Below are positions 29,700 through 40,967 of a stretch of 64,000 nucleotides of DNA, piece after piece; position 1 is the first letter of the stretch, and each line of letters starts with the position of its first letter. The DNA comes from Macrosteles quadrilineatus (taxonomy: Eukaryota; Arthropoda; Insecta; Hemiptera; Cicadellidae), in the NCBI RefSeq assembly GCF_028750875.1, contig NW_026542598.1, forward strand, positions 8,742,001 through 8,806,000, written 5' to 3'. The translations under genes and the position numbers were made by a program. The notes under the pieces are model-generated. The model was not told the origin of the DNA and did not search any database. It saw nothing but the letters and a program-made list of their open reading frames with translations.

Positions 29700-31165
29700 T
29701 ACTGGAAAGTACAACAAAGTAATAAATAACACTTTTAACCAAATATCATCCCGAAATTCGGATACACACAGGGTTAAAATAATATTTTATACTCCACCAA
29801 ACATTTGGTGTGAACATTTTTAAAAATAATGACTAAATTACTGAACTAATTTTAATCGATATTTTCCTTATGTTGTAAAGCACCTTTTCTGACTTCAAAT
29901 GGTTTTCTATTATAGATACAAAATTCTTATAAAAAACAGGTTAACCTTTTTCAACTATAACATGTTTGTTGTGCATTAAAATGTAATCATTAGCTATCTC
30001 TGAAAACGATACCATACTATTAAAATTACTAGCTTAAGTTCAGAAGCCATAAATATTTATCAATATGATTTAAAACAATGCTAATAGTTTTTTAAACCCC
30101 GAATGGTTATTTAAACCCTTATCAAACATAACTCTTCGAATAAGAAATTTTAATAATGCAAAATTCTTAAGAATAGAGTAGCTTAGTATTTACTGTATAT
30201 ATTTATGTTTGAGATAAAAATAATGTGGTAATGAGAAATATTGATGACTAGGTGAAACCCTTCGAAATTGACGGATAAGTGTAAGTCCTGAAATTGACGA
30301 CCCTGCATGACCCCACGAGTATTTCTGAGAGCTCCATTCATACTTGGCTTAAAATACCTACTTTGTATGGTCGCCATTTCATAGAACAGTATTAACAGTA
30401 TTAACATGTCTATAACTTACAATGCAGTCTTCAATTTGTCAAATAACTCTTATACTTACAGTATGCATTTAAACAGTCCGTTTTACCAAATTTTTGGGGA
30501 CGTTGGTTTAACCGGAAAAACAGACTGGCCACGGTCCCGAGGTGTCCGGATACATACGAGGGAGTTTACTGAAAGCATGTTTTGTTTTAAGGGTTACTAG
30601 GCCTACAATTAATAAAAATTTTGTCAAGCTTGAGAGGGATGAAAGTAGAATCTTGGTCATTCTTAGGTCAGTTAAGTTACTTGAGTTAGTTTTAAACTAA
30701 TCTTGCTTAAAAGATATTTCACTTTATACAGGGATGGGTTTAAAACAATAATTACAACCAAACACTATCACGATAGTACAGGTCTAAGAACTGTAGTAAA
30801 GGAAAAGAGATCCAATTTTCATTCAAGACATAGGCTGCTGTCAGCAAAACAAAGAACTAACTTAGGCCTATGACAATGAATGGCACTAAATAGCAAGCGT
30901 GCACGTATTATCATTTAGAATAATGTTGCACACTCTATTTTGATTTCCGTTTTCTTACGTTCATGGCGTTTAACAAATTTAAAGTATAGATCAATCAATC
31001 AATGCATAAACTAACCTCAAAAATGGATAACATAAAACGGCTTGTTGGCCTTGTTCAATATTCTCTTCTCGTTCTCGTTCAGTTCAGAGTTGTTCTCCTC
31101 CTCCTCCTCCTGCCTGACAGTGACTCCTCTCCTCTCTTCTCTACTCCAAACAAACCAGCCGTCTC
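29700..31165. other. AT-rich DNA, fragment of a pogo-like repeat
   Basis: No gene recognised. At 30475-30560 the stretch ACGTTGGTTTAACCGGAAAA matches, in reverse, the GTTTTCCGGTTAAACCGACG part of the pogo-like element at 53718-54040. Confidence 0.45.
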
Positions 31166-31329
31166 TAGTAATAAGGCCGCGGCGAGCGAAATCTGGCAAC
31201 GTCGCATCAGAGGCATAGTCTAGCGGGCTCCCGCCATTAGTTTGCACTGCTACACGACGCATCACAGGTGATTAACCTGTTTGTTTTACCAAATTAGGGA
31301 CACTATGGTATCTGTAGTGACAGTATATT

Positions 31330-34300
31330 ATGCCTCATAAGTGTGTCGTGCCGGGGTGCAATAGTAACCACCCAAAATCATTAAAAACTGAGGGGTATAC
31401 ACAGTTATTTCACTTCCCTCTAGAAGGTCCGCGTCGAGATGAGTGGGTTCGCGCTATACATCGAGCTGACTGGACACCAACAAACTATTCCTACGTATGT
31501 GTGAAACATTTCCACAGTGATGATTTGATTACAGTTGAGAAATATAAAGACAAAGATGGAAAACTGTGTGAATATACCAGAGACAGACCTGTTTTAAGTA
31601 GCGATGCAGTTCCAAGGATATTTCCAAATCTACCCGGCTACCTCACCCGGATGAGTTAAAAAGGATAGAAGAAAATGATAAGGTAGCTAATTTCAACTTA
31701 TTTTCTGAACTTCTCCCTGCTAAAATAAAGGAGACTGACTATAAATATTTCTCTAACGCAAGTTGTTGTATTATATATAAAATTGATATTTCTGACACAT
31801 TTTTGGTGTTTTTAAACACCAAAAATTACTCATAGCATTAAAGTAAATAATAATCTAACAATAGAGGTTCACGTCAATGGTGGATTGATCCCCAATTCTA
31901 GTATTGTTAATAAGCAAACTGGTAGACCTATTTTGTACAATTCAACACTGAATAAATGGAGTCAATTTAACGAGTTGGTAAACTATGTACTGTAATAACG
32001 TTTAATGAAGCAAAACATGACAAAGATACTTTTATAGGAATTATTAATGATGCGTGTGAAAAGTTAATAGGAATTCTGGAAAGTAATGAAATTGAAAACA
32101 GTAAACCTAATGAAGGAAGCGGAAGTTTGATAAATAAATTGAAGTTTTTAAGGGACCAGATTGTGCTATTGTTTATGCACAAGCCTAAGTACAATTTAGA
32201 CACAATACTAAGGGCTTATTTGATATATATGCAATCAGTTAAGTGTTACTCAGCTATTAGGCTAAATAATATACTTACTTTACCTCACCCCAGATTCTTA
32301 CAAAAATTATCGTCATCTTTTAATGTTTCTCCAAAAACTGAAGAGGAAAGTAGTCATTTTTTGAAACAACTAGTCAAAGAACTAGATGATAATGAAAAAA
32401 TTGTTAGTGTTTAAATAGATGAAATACATGTAAAGGAAAGTATAGATTATAAAAACGGCACTTTTCTGGGGGTAGCTAGTAATGACTCCAAAGAAACGGC
32501 AAAAACAATTGTAGCATTTTTAGTGAATTCTTGTTTTTCTGGCTTCAAAGAAACTGTAAGGTTAATTCCAGTAAAACAGTTGACCGGTAAATATTTAGCC
32601 GAGCAGGCAAAAAATGTTATTGAGCAAATTTTGGACTGTGGCCTTACAATCCTTTGTATGGTTACTGATAACAATAGGGTTAATAGAGTTATGTTTAGAG
32701 AGTTAACAAAAACTTCAGACAGTCCATATTATTTCCAGGTAAATGGTAACCCGCATAAAATATTTGTTCTGTATGATACTGTTCATATTTTTAAGTGTGT
32801 CAGAAATAACTGGTTGAACTTAAAGGACGTTGACAAAACATTTAAAATACCTTTTTGGGCAGATTTGCCACTATCAGAATCTAAAATTGTAAAAGAGTCA
32901 GATGACTATAATGAAGTTACAGAAGCAAAGTTTTCAGCCATAAGAGACCTGTACAAAGCTGAATCTTCTATGTTAATACGTTCAGCCCCTAATTTGACAA
33001 ACAAAACTGTATTTCCATCTTCTTTTGAGAGACAGAAGGTCAATTTGGTTGTGAATATATTTAATGAAATGACCGTTTCAGCTTTAGAGAAGTGTGGTTC
33101 ACATAACACTGCATATTTTGTAAAAGTTATTTTTACATGGTGGACAATTGTTAATATTAATCGCCCTTTAAGTTATATTATTAAGAGGAATCCTTTGAAA
33201 GAACCATTTTCTAGTGTAATGGATGGCAGGTTTATTTTTTTTGAAAACTTTTTGGCTTGGCTAGAACAATGGAAACAGTTGTCCTCTAATGGTTCAGGGT
33301 TTTTGACTGTAGATACATTTAACTCACTATACCATACCACTTATGTAATTAAGGAAATAATTACTTATATTCTAGTAGAAATCCAAGCTCCTTACTTTTT
33401 AACTGCCAAGCTTCAAACAGACTGTTTAGAGTCGAGATTCTGACAATATAGACAGTTAGCGGGGGGTAACTACAACATTTCAGTGAGACAGGTTATGGAA
33501 GCTAAACATAAAATAAGAATTAAAAGCTTACTGGGCCTCCTTTCTCCGTTAATGTTTGTGAATCTATAATTGTTACACAAAGTAAGTCTAGCTCTTATTC
33601 CAACCCTAAAAGCAAGACACAGATGAACCAAAGACTTATGAGTGTATTAGATGATAACTATTTGGATAATGTTGATTTTGACAAATCAGGCCTACTGTAT
33701 GTGTGTGGCTATATTAGCTTCAAAATAACGACTAACATTCAATGTAAAAGTTGTATTTCACTGGTTGTAAGCCCAATTAACACAGATGATGTTTATTTTC
33801 AAACTATTAACCGGGGTGGTTTATCTGTCCCTAGTGATTTTGTGGTTTGCATAGGTAAACATGTACTAGGTATTATCATTGACTATATACAGTATACCTA
33901 CAGAAGACATCCCATAGCCATAGTGGACCTGTCGCGGGTCGCCAGCAATTTGTTGGCTAGGAGCGCTAGAACAGCGCTAGCTTGTGGTGCGATCTATCTG
34001 TAAAGGTTAGAAACAGTCTCGACGCATGCGCAGACGAGTAGATGAGTACTGTACTGAGCAGTCGACCGCTCAGCGCTCAGCTCCTCCTGCTACGATCAGA
34101 CGATAGCTGTGAGGCCGTGAGGGGGCGGGAGAGTGGAGTAGTGGAGAGAGTATACATACAATGCGTCGCTGTCACTACAACAATATCCAGAATGAAAGTC
34201 AATGAGCTGAGCAAAAACTACTCTCGATCAGCTGTGGTGACACGTCACTCGCACTACACTATGTGAATGTCTTCTCACCGCGTGCCTTGGCCCTACTTTC

Positions 34301-35028
34301 GTTTCATAAAAATGAATTCGTGCGTTAATGGTGTTTGATGGTTTGACTAGACCCAGGTTTCATACTCTTTACATTATGTTGAGACGCACACGATATTGTT
34401 AAACAACACTATATAAACCTACTATTGGTACAATTTTTTATTTTTTTAATTTGTATTCGAAGCTTACAATTGATTGAAGTTTGTGTAATTTGTTATTATG
34501 TTACCAGCGACTAATTACTCCTTACTTTATTCAAGAAGTAATAAACCATGACTTTTTATAAGAAGTTTTTATCCTACCAACTATGTTAAATTTGTGTTGC
34601 TAGATATTTTACATGCATTTTCAGTAAAATGTAATGAATAAGCAATAACGAGGATTTAAGACTTGAAGTATTAAATAATATGGGCCCATTTTGACTACTT
34701 ACACATTATGTAGGTATATATAGTCAATGGTATTAGGCAGACGTTAATATCAGAAGAGTTCGAAGAAACATTTTTACTGAGCAGTGATCACAGACGTGAT
34801 CTAGTAACTTTAGCCGAAATCGGCATTCTTAATGACAACAGTATTTTAGTAGACTTAAGTAAATCTTGTGAATGTGGGCGGGCTTATGCAAAATTAGCAT
34901 CAGATGTGATTTTTAAAATGTCAAATGTGCTTCTAAGTAACTACACAAAAAGGAAAAATGACAAACTAAATGTAAAATCCAGTAAAAGGAAAGTCACAAT
35001 ATTATCTTACGTTACTTCATATTCCTGA
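31330..35028 (+). pseudogene. THAP-domain P-element-like transposase, broken
   Basis: The first frame (31330-31659) encodes a complete THAP DNA-binding domain: C5 and C10, invariant-type W39, C57 and H60, and the closing AVPRIF. It loses frame near 31645. Similarity continues in other frames (LKRIEENDKVANFNLFSELL, LTIEVHVNGGL). After an in-frame stop near 32412 comes a long frame to 33443 with IDEIHVKES, VTDNNRVNR and YDTVHIFKCVRNNW. These correspond to the acidic and D-x-x-H-x-x-K-x-x-RN motifs of P-element/THAP9 transposases. Further pieces lie at 33623-33920 and 34738-35028. The last two are separated by about 800 bp that looks inserted. Several breaks make this copy inactive. Confidence 0.8.
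33921..34737. other. Probable insertion inside the P-like transposase
   Basis: Transposase-like coding stops after 33920 and resumes at 34738. The first 400 bp are GC-rich (for example GACGCATGCGCAGACGAG), unlike the surrounding AT-rich frame. No terminal repeats could be assigned. Confidence 0.4.
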
Positions 35029-35652
35029 TAATCTCTTTTTGAATAAAATATGTTTAAAATAAACCTTTCTTTTTCATTCAAACCGGCTACAATCTCTCTA
35101 GGCCTATTTTTAAGATTATTTTCTTTAATAAACTCATTAAGTTCCAAAGTGGATCAGTTTTTATTACTATGTATAGCGCTTGTGCATAATATTCAGGGTT
35201 TGGAATTAAGTGGTGAATATACGTATATATAAACATGTAGCCTATTAATTAGTATTTCGTAATACTATGTGTAACATTGTAAGCACCATTTCATGCTAAA
35301 AATGAATCTATTTAACTGGTTCCATTTTGATAGCTTTTAATGTGAATAAGCCCAGTTTTGGCGAAACGTTGCACGTTTTACCGCTGGCGGCAATACCCGG
35401 AGTTGGACCAGGGTGGGGATGAGTCGCGGCGTTGCCACATCGAAGGCCGCGGCCTTACCAAACCAAACCAACTCCACTCCGCACGATTTTTATTTCAGCT
35501 GCAGTTTTTTAATACGGACAAAATGAGAGTTTAAAAATTTTAAAAAATTATTTTAGGCCTAAAACTAAAAAAATATATATAATTAATTTTTTAATTAAAC
35601 TGTCATAACCTAACCTAAGTAACCAAACTTTCTGATAATGACAAAATTGAAT

Positions 35653-35708
35653 GAACAGAGCTATTTCTTCTATTAGTAAACACTAATAGAAGAAATAGCT
35701 CTGTTCAT
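35653..35708. repeat. Perfect 26-bp hairpin
   Basis: TGAACAGAGCTATTTCTTCT ATTAGT and its exact complement flank the 4-base loop AAAC. It sits in a repeat (AACTAACCAAACTTGCTGAT family) that recurs several times up to 35950 and at 38830-39110, where it is not duplicated in inverse. Confidence 0.85.
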
Positions 35709-35982
35709 AAAATAAAACTATAAATGCCTCAAATTAAATTTTATATTTTTTAATTATAAAATTAAACTGTCATAACCTAACCAAACTAACCAAACTTGCT
35801 GATAATGAAAAAATTTAATGAAGGTTTACTAATCGAAAAAATAGTTCTGTTCATAAAATAAAACTATAAATATCTCAAATTCAATTTTATAAGGTTTTAA
35901 TTATAAAATTTAACTGTTATAACCTAACAAAACTAACCAAACTTGCTGATAAGTAATGCAAAAATCTCAGATAAAAAGTTTG

Positions 35983-36060
35983 TGCTCCCGATGGGTCTCG
36001 AACTCGGAACCTTAGGCTTCGTAGCCCAGCACGCTATATACTAGACCCCCGAGGCCGACG
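35983..36060 (-). repeat. tRNA-like SINE head
   Basis: On the minus strand it reads GGCCTCGGGGGTCTAGTATA, with a B-box-like GAGTTCGAGACC. Upstream and downstream sequences match those around the copy at 39121-39194, so both belong to one SINE family. Confidence 0.55.
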
Positions 36061-36331
36061 GCTTCGAACCGTTTCATTGCGCTTGACAAAAGATTAGTAT
36101 GAAATAAACAAATACCCCCGCCGCAGCAAACCTGCAGATTAAGCGAATTTCAACTTGTCTGATTACATTTTTAATAAAATATTTCCATAAATAAGACATA
36201 TTTATTCACAATTTGGTAAAGCTGAACTTATACTACTTATGTTATATTGAACTTTTTTGCCTTATCTACCAAAATTAGACTATTTTAAGCACTTTTTACC
36301 ATTGGCACTTTTGGGGGAAACGCCTATTTCA

Positions 36332-37029
36332 CCCTGAAAATCACGTTTGAAAATCAAGAAAAATGCTAGAAATCAATGATTTTTGGGGCTTGAAAATTTT
36401 CTTTTTAACTTAGGGTGGGTTTTTTTAAATTATCAGTCCATTTTAAACACTTTTTTGGCAAATGCCGTTTTTACCCAGGAAACCAGGTTTGAAAAATCGT
36501 AAAAAATAGTAAAGTACCAAAAATTACCCCATTTTTACCCCAAATTCCAGCCCAAGTATTTAACCTCATTGCTCTGTGGAATTTGAACGTTATTTAGGGT
36601 AACTGGAGGACACGTGTCTACTTGTTGTAAAGGTTGTATGGGCAGATTCACTCGGTAATACATGAGATAATTATGTAATACCCTGAAAATCACGTTTGAA
36701 AATCAAGAAAAATGCTAGAAATCAATGATTTTTGGGGCTTGAAAATTTTCTTTTTAACTTAGGGTGGGTTTTTTTAATTATCAGTCCATTTTAAACACTT
36801 TTTTGGCAAATGCCGTTTTTACCCAGGAAACCAGGTTTGAAAAATCGTAAAAAAATAGTAAAGTACCAAAAATTACCCCATTTTTACCCCAAATTCCAGC
36901 CCAAGTATTTAACCTCATTGCTCTGTGGAATTTTAACGTTATTTAGGGTAACTGGAGGACACGTGTCTACTTGTTGTAAAGGTTGTATGGGCAGATTCAC
37001 TCGGTAATACATGAGATAATTATGTAATA
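36332..37029 (+). repeat. Tandem duplication, 349-bp unit, two copies
   Basis: Copy one (36332-36680) and copy two (36681-37029) are almost identical, from CCCTGAAAATCACGTTTGAA to GAGATAATTATGTAATA. Differences are one or two bases and small length changes in homopolymers. The first 30 bases resemble the inverted ends of the element at 40059-40967. Confidence 0.92.
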
Positions 37030-37154
37030 CTCTAAGATACGAAAAAACTATAACTACATCCACGAATATTTAGAAGTACCTGGGGACCGAGCTTTGTTCG
37101 GAGAAAATCATTAGTTCACTCTGAAAGCAGGCTTAGTATCGGAGATACATAAAT

Positions 37155-37985
37155 CTGTTCCCAAACTCCACACGGCTCGCCTTTACAACGTCCTACACCA
37201 TTTCCTACGTCATGGACCTGTTTCCCTCCATTCCCATAGCACTTTAAGATTGTAGATACCTTAATCTAATCGTTATTAACAGTTCCCACACTCCGGACAG
37301 CTCGCCTTGACTACTTCCTTCACCACTTCCAACGTAGCGGACCTGTTTTTCTCCCTTCCCATAGCATTTCAGAATTGCAGATACGTTAATCTAATCGTCA
37401 TAAACAGTTCCCACACTCCATACTAATCGCCTTTACTACTTCCTTCACCACTTCCTACGTCGCAAACATGTTTCCCTCCCTTCCCATTGCATTTAAAGAT
37501 TGCAGATACATTAATCTAATCGTCATAAACAGTTCCCACACTCCGGACAGCTCGCCTTGACTACTTCCTTCACCACATCCTACGTCGCGGACCTGTTTCC
37601 CTCCCTTCCCATAGCATTTTAGGATAGCCCATACCCTTATCTAATCGTCATAAACAGTTCCCACACTCCGGACAGCTCGCCTTGACTACTTCCTTCACCA
37701 CTTCCTACGTCACGGACCTGTTTCCCTCCCTTCCCATAGCATTTTAGGATTGCAGATACCCTAATCTTATCGTCATAAACAGTCCCCACACTCCGGACTG
37801 CTCGCATTTACTACTTCCTTCATCACTTCCTACGTCACGGACCTGTTTCCCTCTATTCCCATAGCATTTTATGATTGCCTTTACTACTTCCTTCACTACT
37901 TCCTACGTCACGGACCTGTTTCCTTCCCTTCCCATAGCATTTTAGGATTGCAGATACCTTAATGTATTCGTCATAAACAGATCCT
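37155..37985 (+). repeat. Satellite-like array, 125-bp unit, about 6.5 copies
   Basis: Units start with CAGTTCCCACACTCCGGACA at about 37155, 37279, 37405, 37530, 37655 and 37780, with a shortened copy after 37876. Each contains CTACTTCCTTCACCACTTCC and CGGACCTGTTTCCCTCCCTT. Unit length is constant but bases differ, so the array is moderately old. Confidence 0.9.
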
Positions 37986-38329
37986 AGACTTCGCACTGCT
38001 ACCCTTGACTACAATGTCTCGAGTGATCTTAAGTATAATCAATCTTTGGTATAATCTTTGCTCAATATTAACAAGTGATGTTTTTCCTTTTGTACTGTAT
38101 TTGTAATTTGCTAGTATACTGTGGGTAGTTGGTTTATTATGAACACGTGCTACAACTTCAAGTCTTTTGTTTACCTTTTCCTTGTTATTTAATTCAACCA
38201 ACATGGTTACTTAGCAACCCATAAGACTAATGTTAAAAAAATGTGACTTTCAGTTTCGTTTTTCTACGTAATTAGATTTTTGTTGGCAGTTCTAACTGCA
38301 TGAAACTTGTTTTTAGGCCAAAAATAAAC

Positions 38330-38450
38330 TATTTACAAGATTTGAAGAAAATCGTCGGAGCCGTTTTCGAGATCTTTCTGCAAGCAAGCAAGCAAGCATA
38401 CGTACAAGCAAACATTGCTCGTATTAGAGTATAGGATATTAAAAGTCATG
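38330..38450 (+). repeat. Retroposon 3' end fragment with (CAAG)n
   Basis: GAAGAAAATCGTCGGAGCCG TTTTCGAGATC followed by GCAAGCAAGCAAGCA resembles the shared 3' ends of insect RTE/Helitron-type repeats. Only this short segment is recognisable. Confidence 0.35.
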
Positions 38451-39120
38451 TTTTAATATTCGTGACAACATCCGAAGTTGTTATGCTTGTGAGGAGGGAT
38501 TCTTTTCGGTGCTGTGTGGTCACTGGTCGGTTCAGTAAAATATGTACGTGATAGATTATCACAATCTTGTATACAAACAGACACTATTCGATTGTAGGCA
38601 GGGTGATTCTTATTTCTTATGGAATGACTGGTTATACGGTCTGGGTCTAGTGAGGAGTGACTACTCAGCGTCAGCGAGTTTTAACAATTATTTGTTTATA
38701 AGCCAATCATCGGTCTCAGGTAAGAGACGGGTCTGACTTAGGGGAGGTACGATTGAGGAATTAGTTCAAAATTCCTCCGTGAACAGCGCTGTAGTAGAGA
38801 GCACTTTGGCAATGAAGGATTACTAATCGCAAAAATAGTTCTGTTCATAAAATAAAATTATAAATGCCTCAAATTCAATTTTATTATTTTTTAATTAAAA
38901 AATTAAACTATCATAACCTAACCGAACTAACCAAACTTGCTGATAATGAAATAATATAACAAAAGTTTAGTAATAGACAAAATAATTCTGTTTATTAAAT
39001 AAAACTAGAAATTGCTAAATCAAAATTTTATAATGACTTAATAATAAAATTAAACTGTCATAATCGAACCAAACCAACCAAACTTGCTAATAATAAAAAA
39101 ATCTTGGACAAAAAGTTAAA

Positions 39121-39194
39121 GCTTCCTGCGGGATTCGAACCCGGGACCTTCAGCATATCAACCCGGCACGCTAACCACTAGCCCACCGAGGCCG
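39121..39194 (-). repeat. tRNA-like SINE head
   Basis: Minus strand: GGCCTCGGTGGGCTAGTGGT TAGCGTGCCGG, then B box GGTTCGAATCCC. The ends do not pair as an acceptor stem. Body sequence at 38830-39115 matches 35590-35980. It lies about 370 bp upstream of the STIL-like start. Confidence 0.7.
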
Positions 39195-39561
39195 ATGGAT
39201 CCTGATCGTTTTGCTACGGTAATGGCGTTCCCTCAGCTAATAAGAAGCCCACAGCTGTCATCGTAGCCTCTTCTATACCTCCCCTGAGTAAATACCGGTA
39301 AGAGACACGACTCTCCGACTCTTTTCTTTTCTCACTGCCTGTCCCCACGGTCCCCACCTGTCACCTGTCACCAACTGTCAGCCACCACTAAACTAACCTA
39401 ACCTTTCTTCAAGTTTCAAGTTTCAAAAGTTTCAAAACGAAAACGCCGAAAACTGATTATCGATATATTGTACATATTTACACAGAAGAGTTTTGTCGAA
39501 ATAGATCAAAAGTTCCAATCCTATTTTAAATTTTACACTCCGTTTAAAATTTCAATGGAAA

Positions 39562-39636
39562 ATGTTTGAATGGGTGGAACAAGACTTGCGTCATATAAGA
39601 GACGGTGAGCCTAAACGTCCTGAAAGTTTAATTGAG
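39562..39636 (+). CDS. STIL: STIL/Ana2 homologue, candidate first coding exon
   Basis: Encodes 25 residues beginning MFEWVEQDLRHIRDGEPKRP and ending in a GAG|GTTAGT donor in phase 0. It joins in frame to the next two exons. The assignment is tentative because no known STIL motif lies in these residues. A nearer upstream ATG (39555) opens only a four-codon frame. If the true start is elsewhere, the rest of the model still stands. Confidence 0.5.
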
Positions 39637-39757
39637 GTTAGTAATTTTTAATAACTTTTATTATGACAATCCTATCCATTATTTATTTATCCATTTCTTG
39701 ATAACTAAAATCTCTCGTAAACATAAGTGTATGTAACTTATTTCATTATTATACAAG

Positions 39758-39814
39758 CTATCCAAAAAGTTGCAACAATGCCCGCAAAGTTGTCCAACTT
39801 GCTGCGCTCATGAT
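39758..39814 (+). CDS. STIL: STIL/Ana2 homologue, candidate exon 2
   Basis: Nineteen codons (LSKKLQQCPQSCPTCCAHD) between an ATACAAG acceptor and a weak GTGTTT donor. Phase 0 on both sides fits exons 1 and 3. The cysteine-rich text is unusual and the donor is poor, so this exon is the least certain part of the model. Confidence 0.4.
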
Positions 39815-40058
39815 GTGTTTTGACTTGTTAAAGAAGGCTAATTATTTACTATGGATTCCTCCAAACGAATTTTTAATTTTGATATCTTACTTTATAGTTT
39901 GCTACCTCCTGAATCCAATTATACCATTATTTTTCACAGCTAAAGAATATTTATTTTATTTCCATTCCAATGGCCAAAGACCATTACAAAAATGATTGTT
40001 AACGATTGTTATAATCTTAAATTAATTAATAAATATACAGTTTTATATTACTGAAGAT

Positions 40059-40967
40059 GGTATTTGTTTACTTTAGGGACTTCTAACGAATTTTGAAAAA
40101 AATGTTTTTTTCTCATTATTTGGCCTATTTTGAACACTTTTTACATTTGACACTTTTGGGGCAAACACTATTTCACCCTGAAAATCGCGTTTGAAAATCG
40201 CGAACATTTTTCTGCAATTGCCATTTTTACTTAGAAAATCAGGTTTTTCCCCCCTTGCCTTTCTTTAAATGTGTTTTTATTATTGTAGTAATAAGCAGAT
40301 GTATATTTAAACTAACCTAAACTAACCTAACCTAACCTTGGTTTAACTAAAAATCCGCTATTTTTGGCATATTGCTAACCTAAGCATTGTTTAGGTAGGG
40401 TTGGGTTAGGTTAGGTAGGATTGGGTTAGGTTAGGTTAGGTTAGTTTAAATATAGTTAGGTTAGTATACGTAAGGTTAAGTTAGGTTAGGTTAGGTTTGG
40501 TTGGATTTAAAATATTAAGGTGATTTTAGGCTAATTGGTTTAAATAATAACTTAATAACTAGCCATACTTTACCTAACCTTAACTAACCTAACCTAACCT
40601 AACCTAACGTAACCTAACCTTTGTTTAACTAATAATCCGCTATTTTCGGCATATTGCTAACCTAAGCATTGGTTAGGTACGGTTGGGTTAGGTTAGGTTA
40701 AGTTAGGTTAGGTTGGGTTAGATTAGATAAAGTTAGATTGGATTATATTTAGTTCTGTAGGTCCTTAGTAATAGTAAAAACACATTAACAGTAAAAAAAC
40801 TACGCAAATTTTTAGCACTTTTTGCAATTTTCAAACGCGATTTTCAGGGTGAAATAGGCGTTTGCCCCAAAAGTGCCAATTGTAAAAAGTGTTCAAAATA
40901 GGCCAAATAATGAGAAAAAAACATTTTTTTCAAAATTCGTTAGAAGCCCCTAAAGTAAACAAATACC
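40059..40967. mobile_element. hAT-like fold-back element containing telomere-type repeats
   Basis: About 140-bp inverted ends (40059-40198 and 40828-40967) start GGTATTTGTTTACTTTAGGG. They are flanked by an 8-bp near-duplication, CTGAAGAT and CTGAAGGT, the size typical of hAT elements. The interior carries runs of CCTAA and TTAGG units in both orientations, arranged as two diverged copies of a block with AATCCGCTATTTT and GCATATTGCTAACCTAAGCA. It lies in STIL intron 2. Confidence 0.8.

Larger units (their letters stand above)
31170..35460 (+). mobile_element. P-element-like transposon, probable extent
   Basis: Around the broken transposase, TAAGGCCGCGGCGAGCGAAA followed by CTGGCAACGTCGC (31174-31205) recurs inverted as GCGGCGTTGCCACATCGAAG GCCGCGGCCTTAC (35423-35455). 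These look like terminal or subterminal inverted repeats. I could not find an 8-bp target duplication, so the borders are approximate. Confidence 0.5.

Noticed and set aside
31017..31265. Minus-strand 82-codon frame before the THAP gene
   Set aside because: It is low-complexity Glu/Arg text from a CTC-rich tract in the transposon's left end, without a domain.
34042..34266. Host gene in the GC-rich stretch
   Set aside because: The frame has no recognisable domain and lies in DNA that appears inserted into the P-like transposase.
37155..37985. CRISPR-like or rRNA spacer array
   Set aside because: Contiguous 125-bp units with no spacers and no rRNA sequence nearby.
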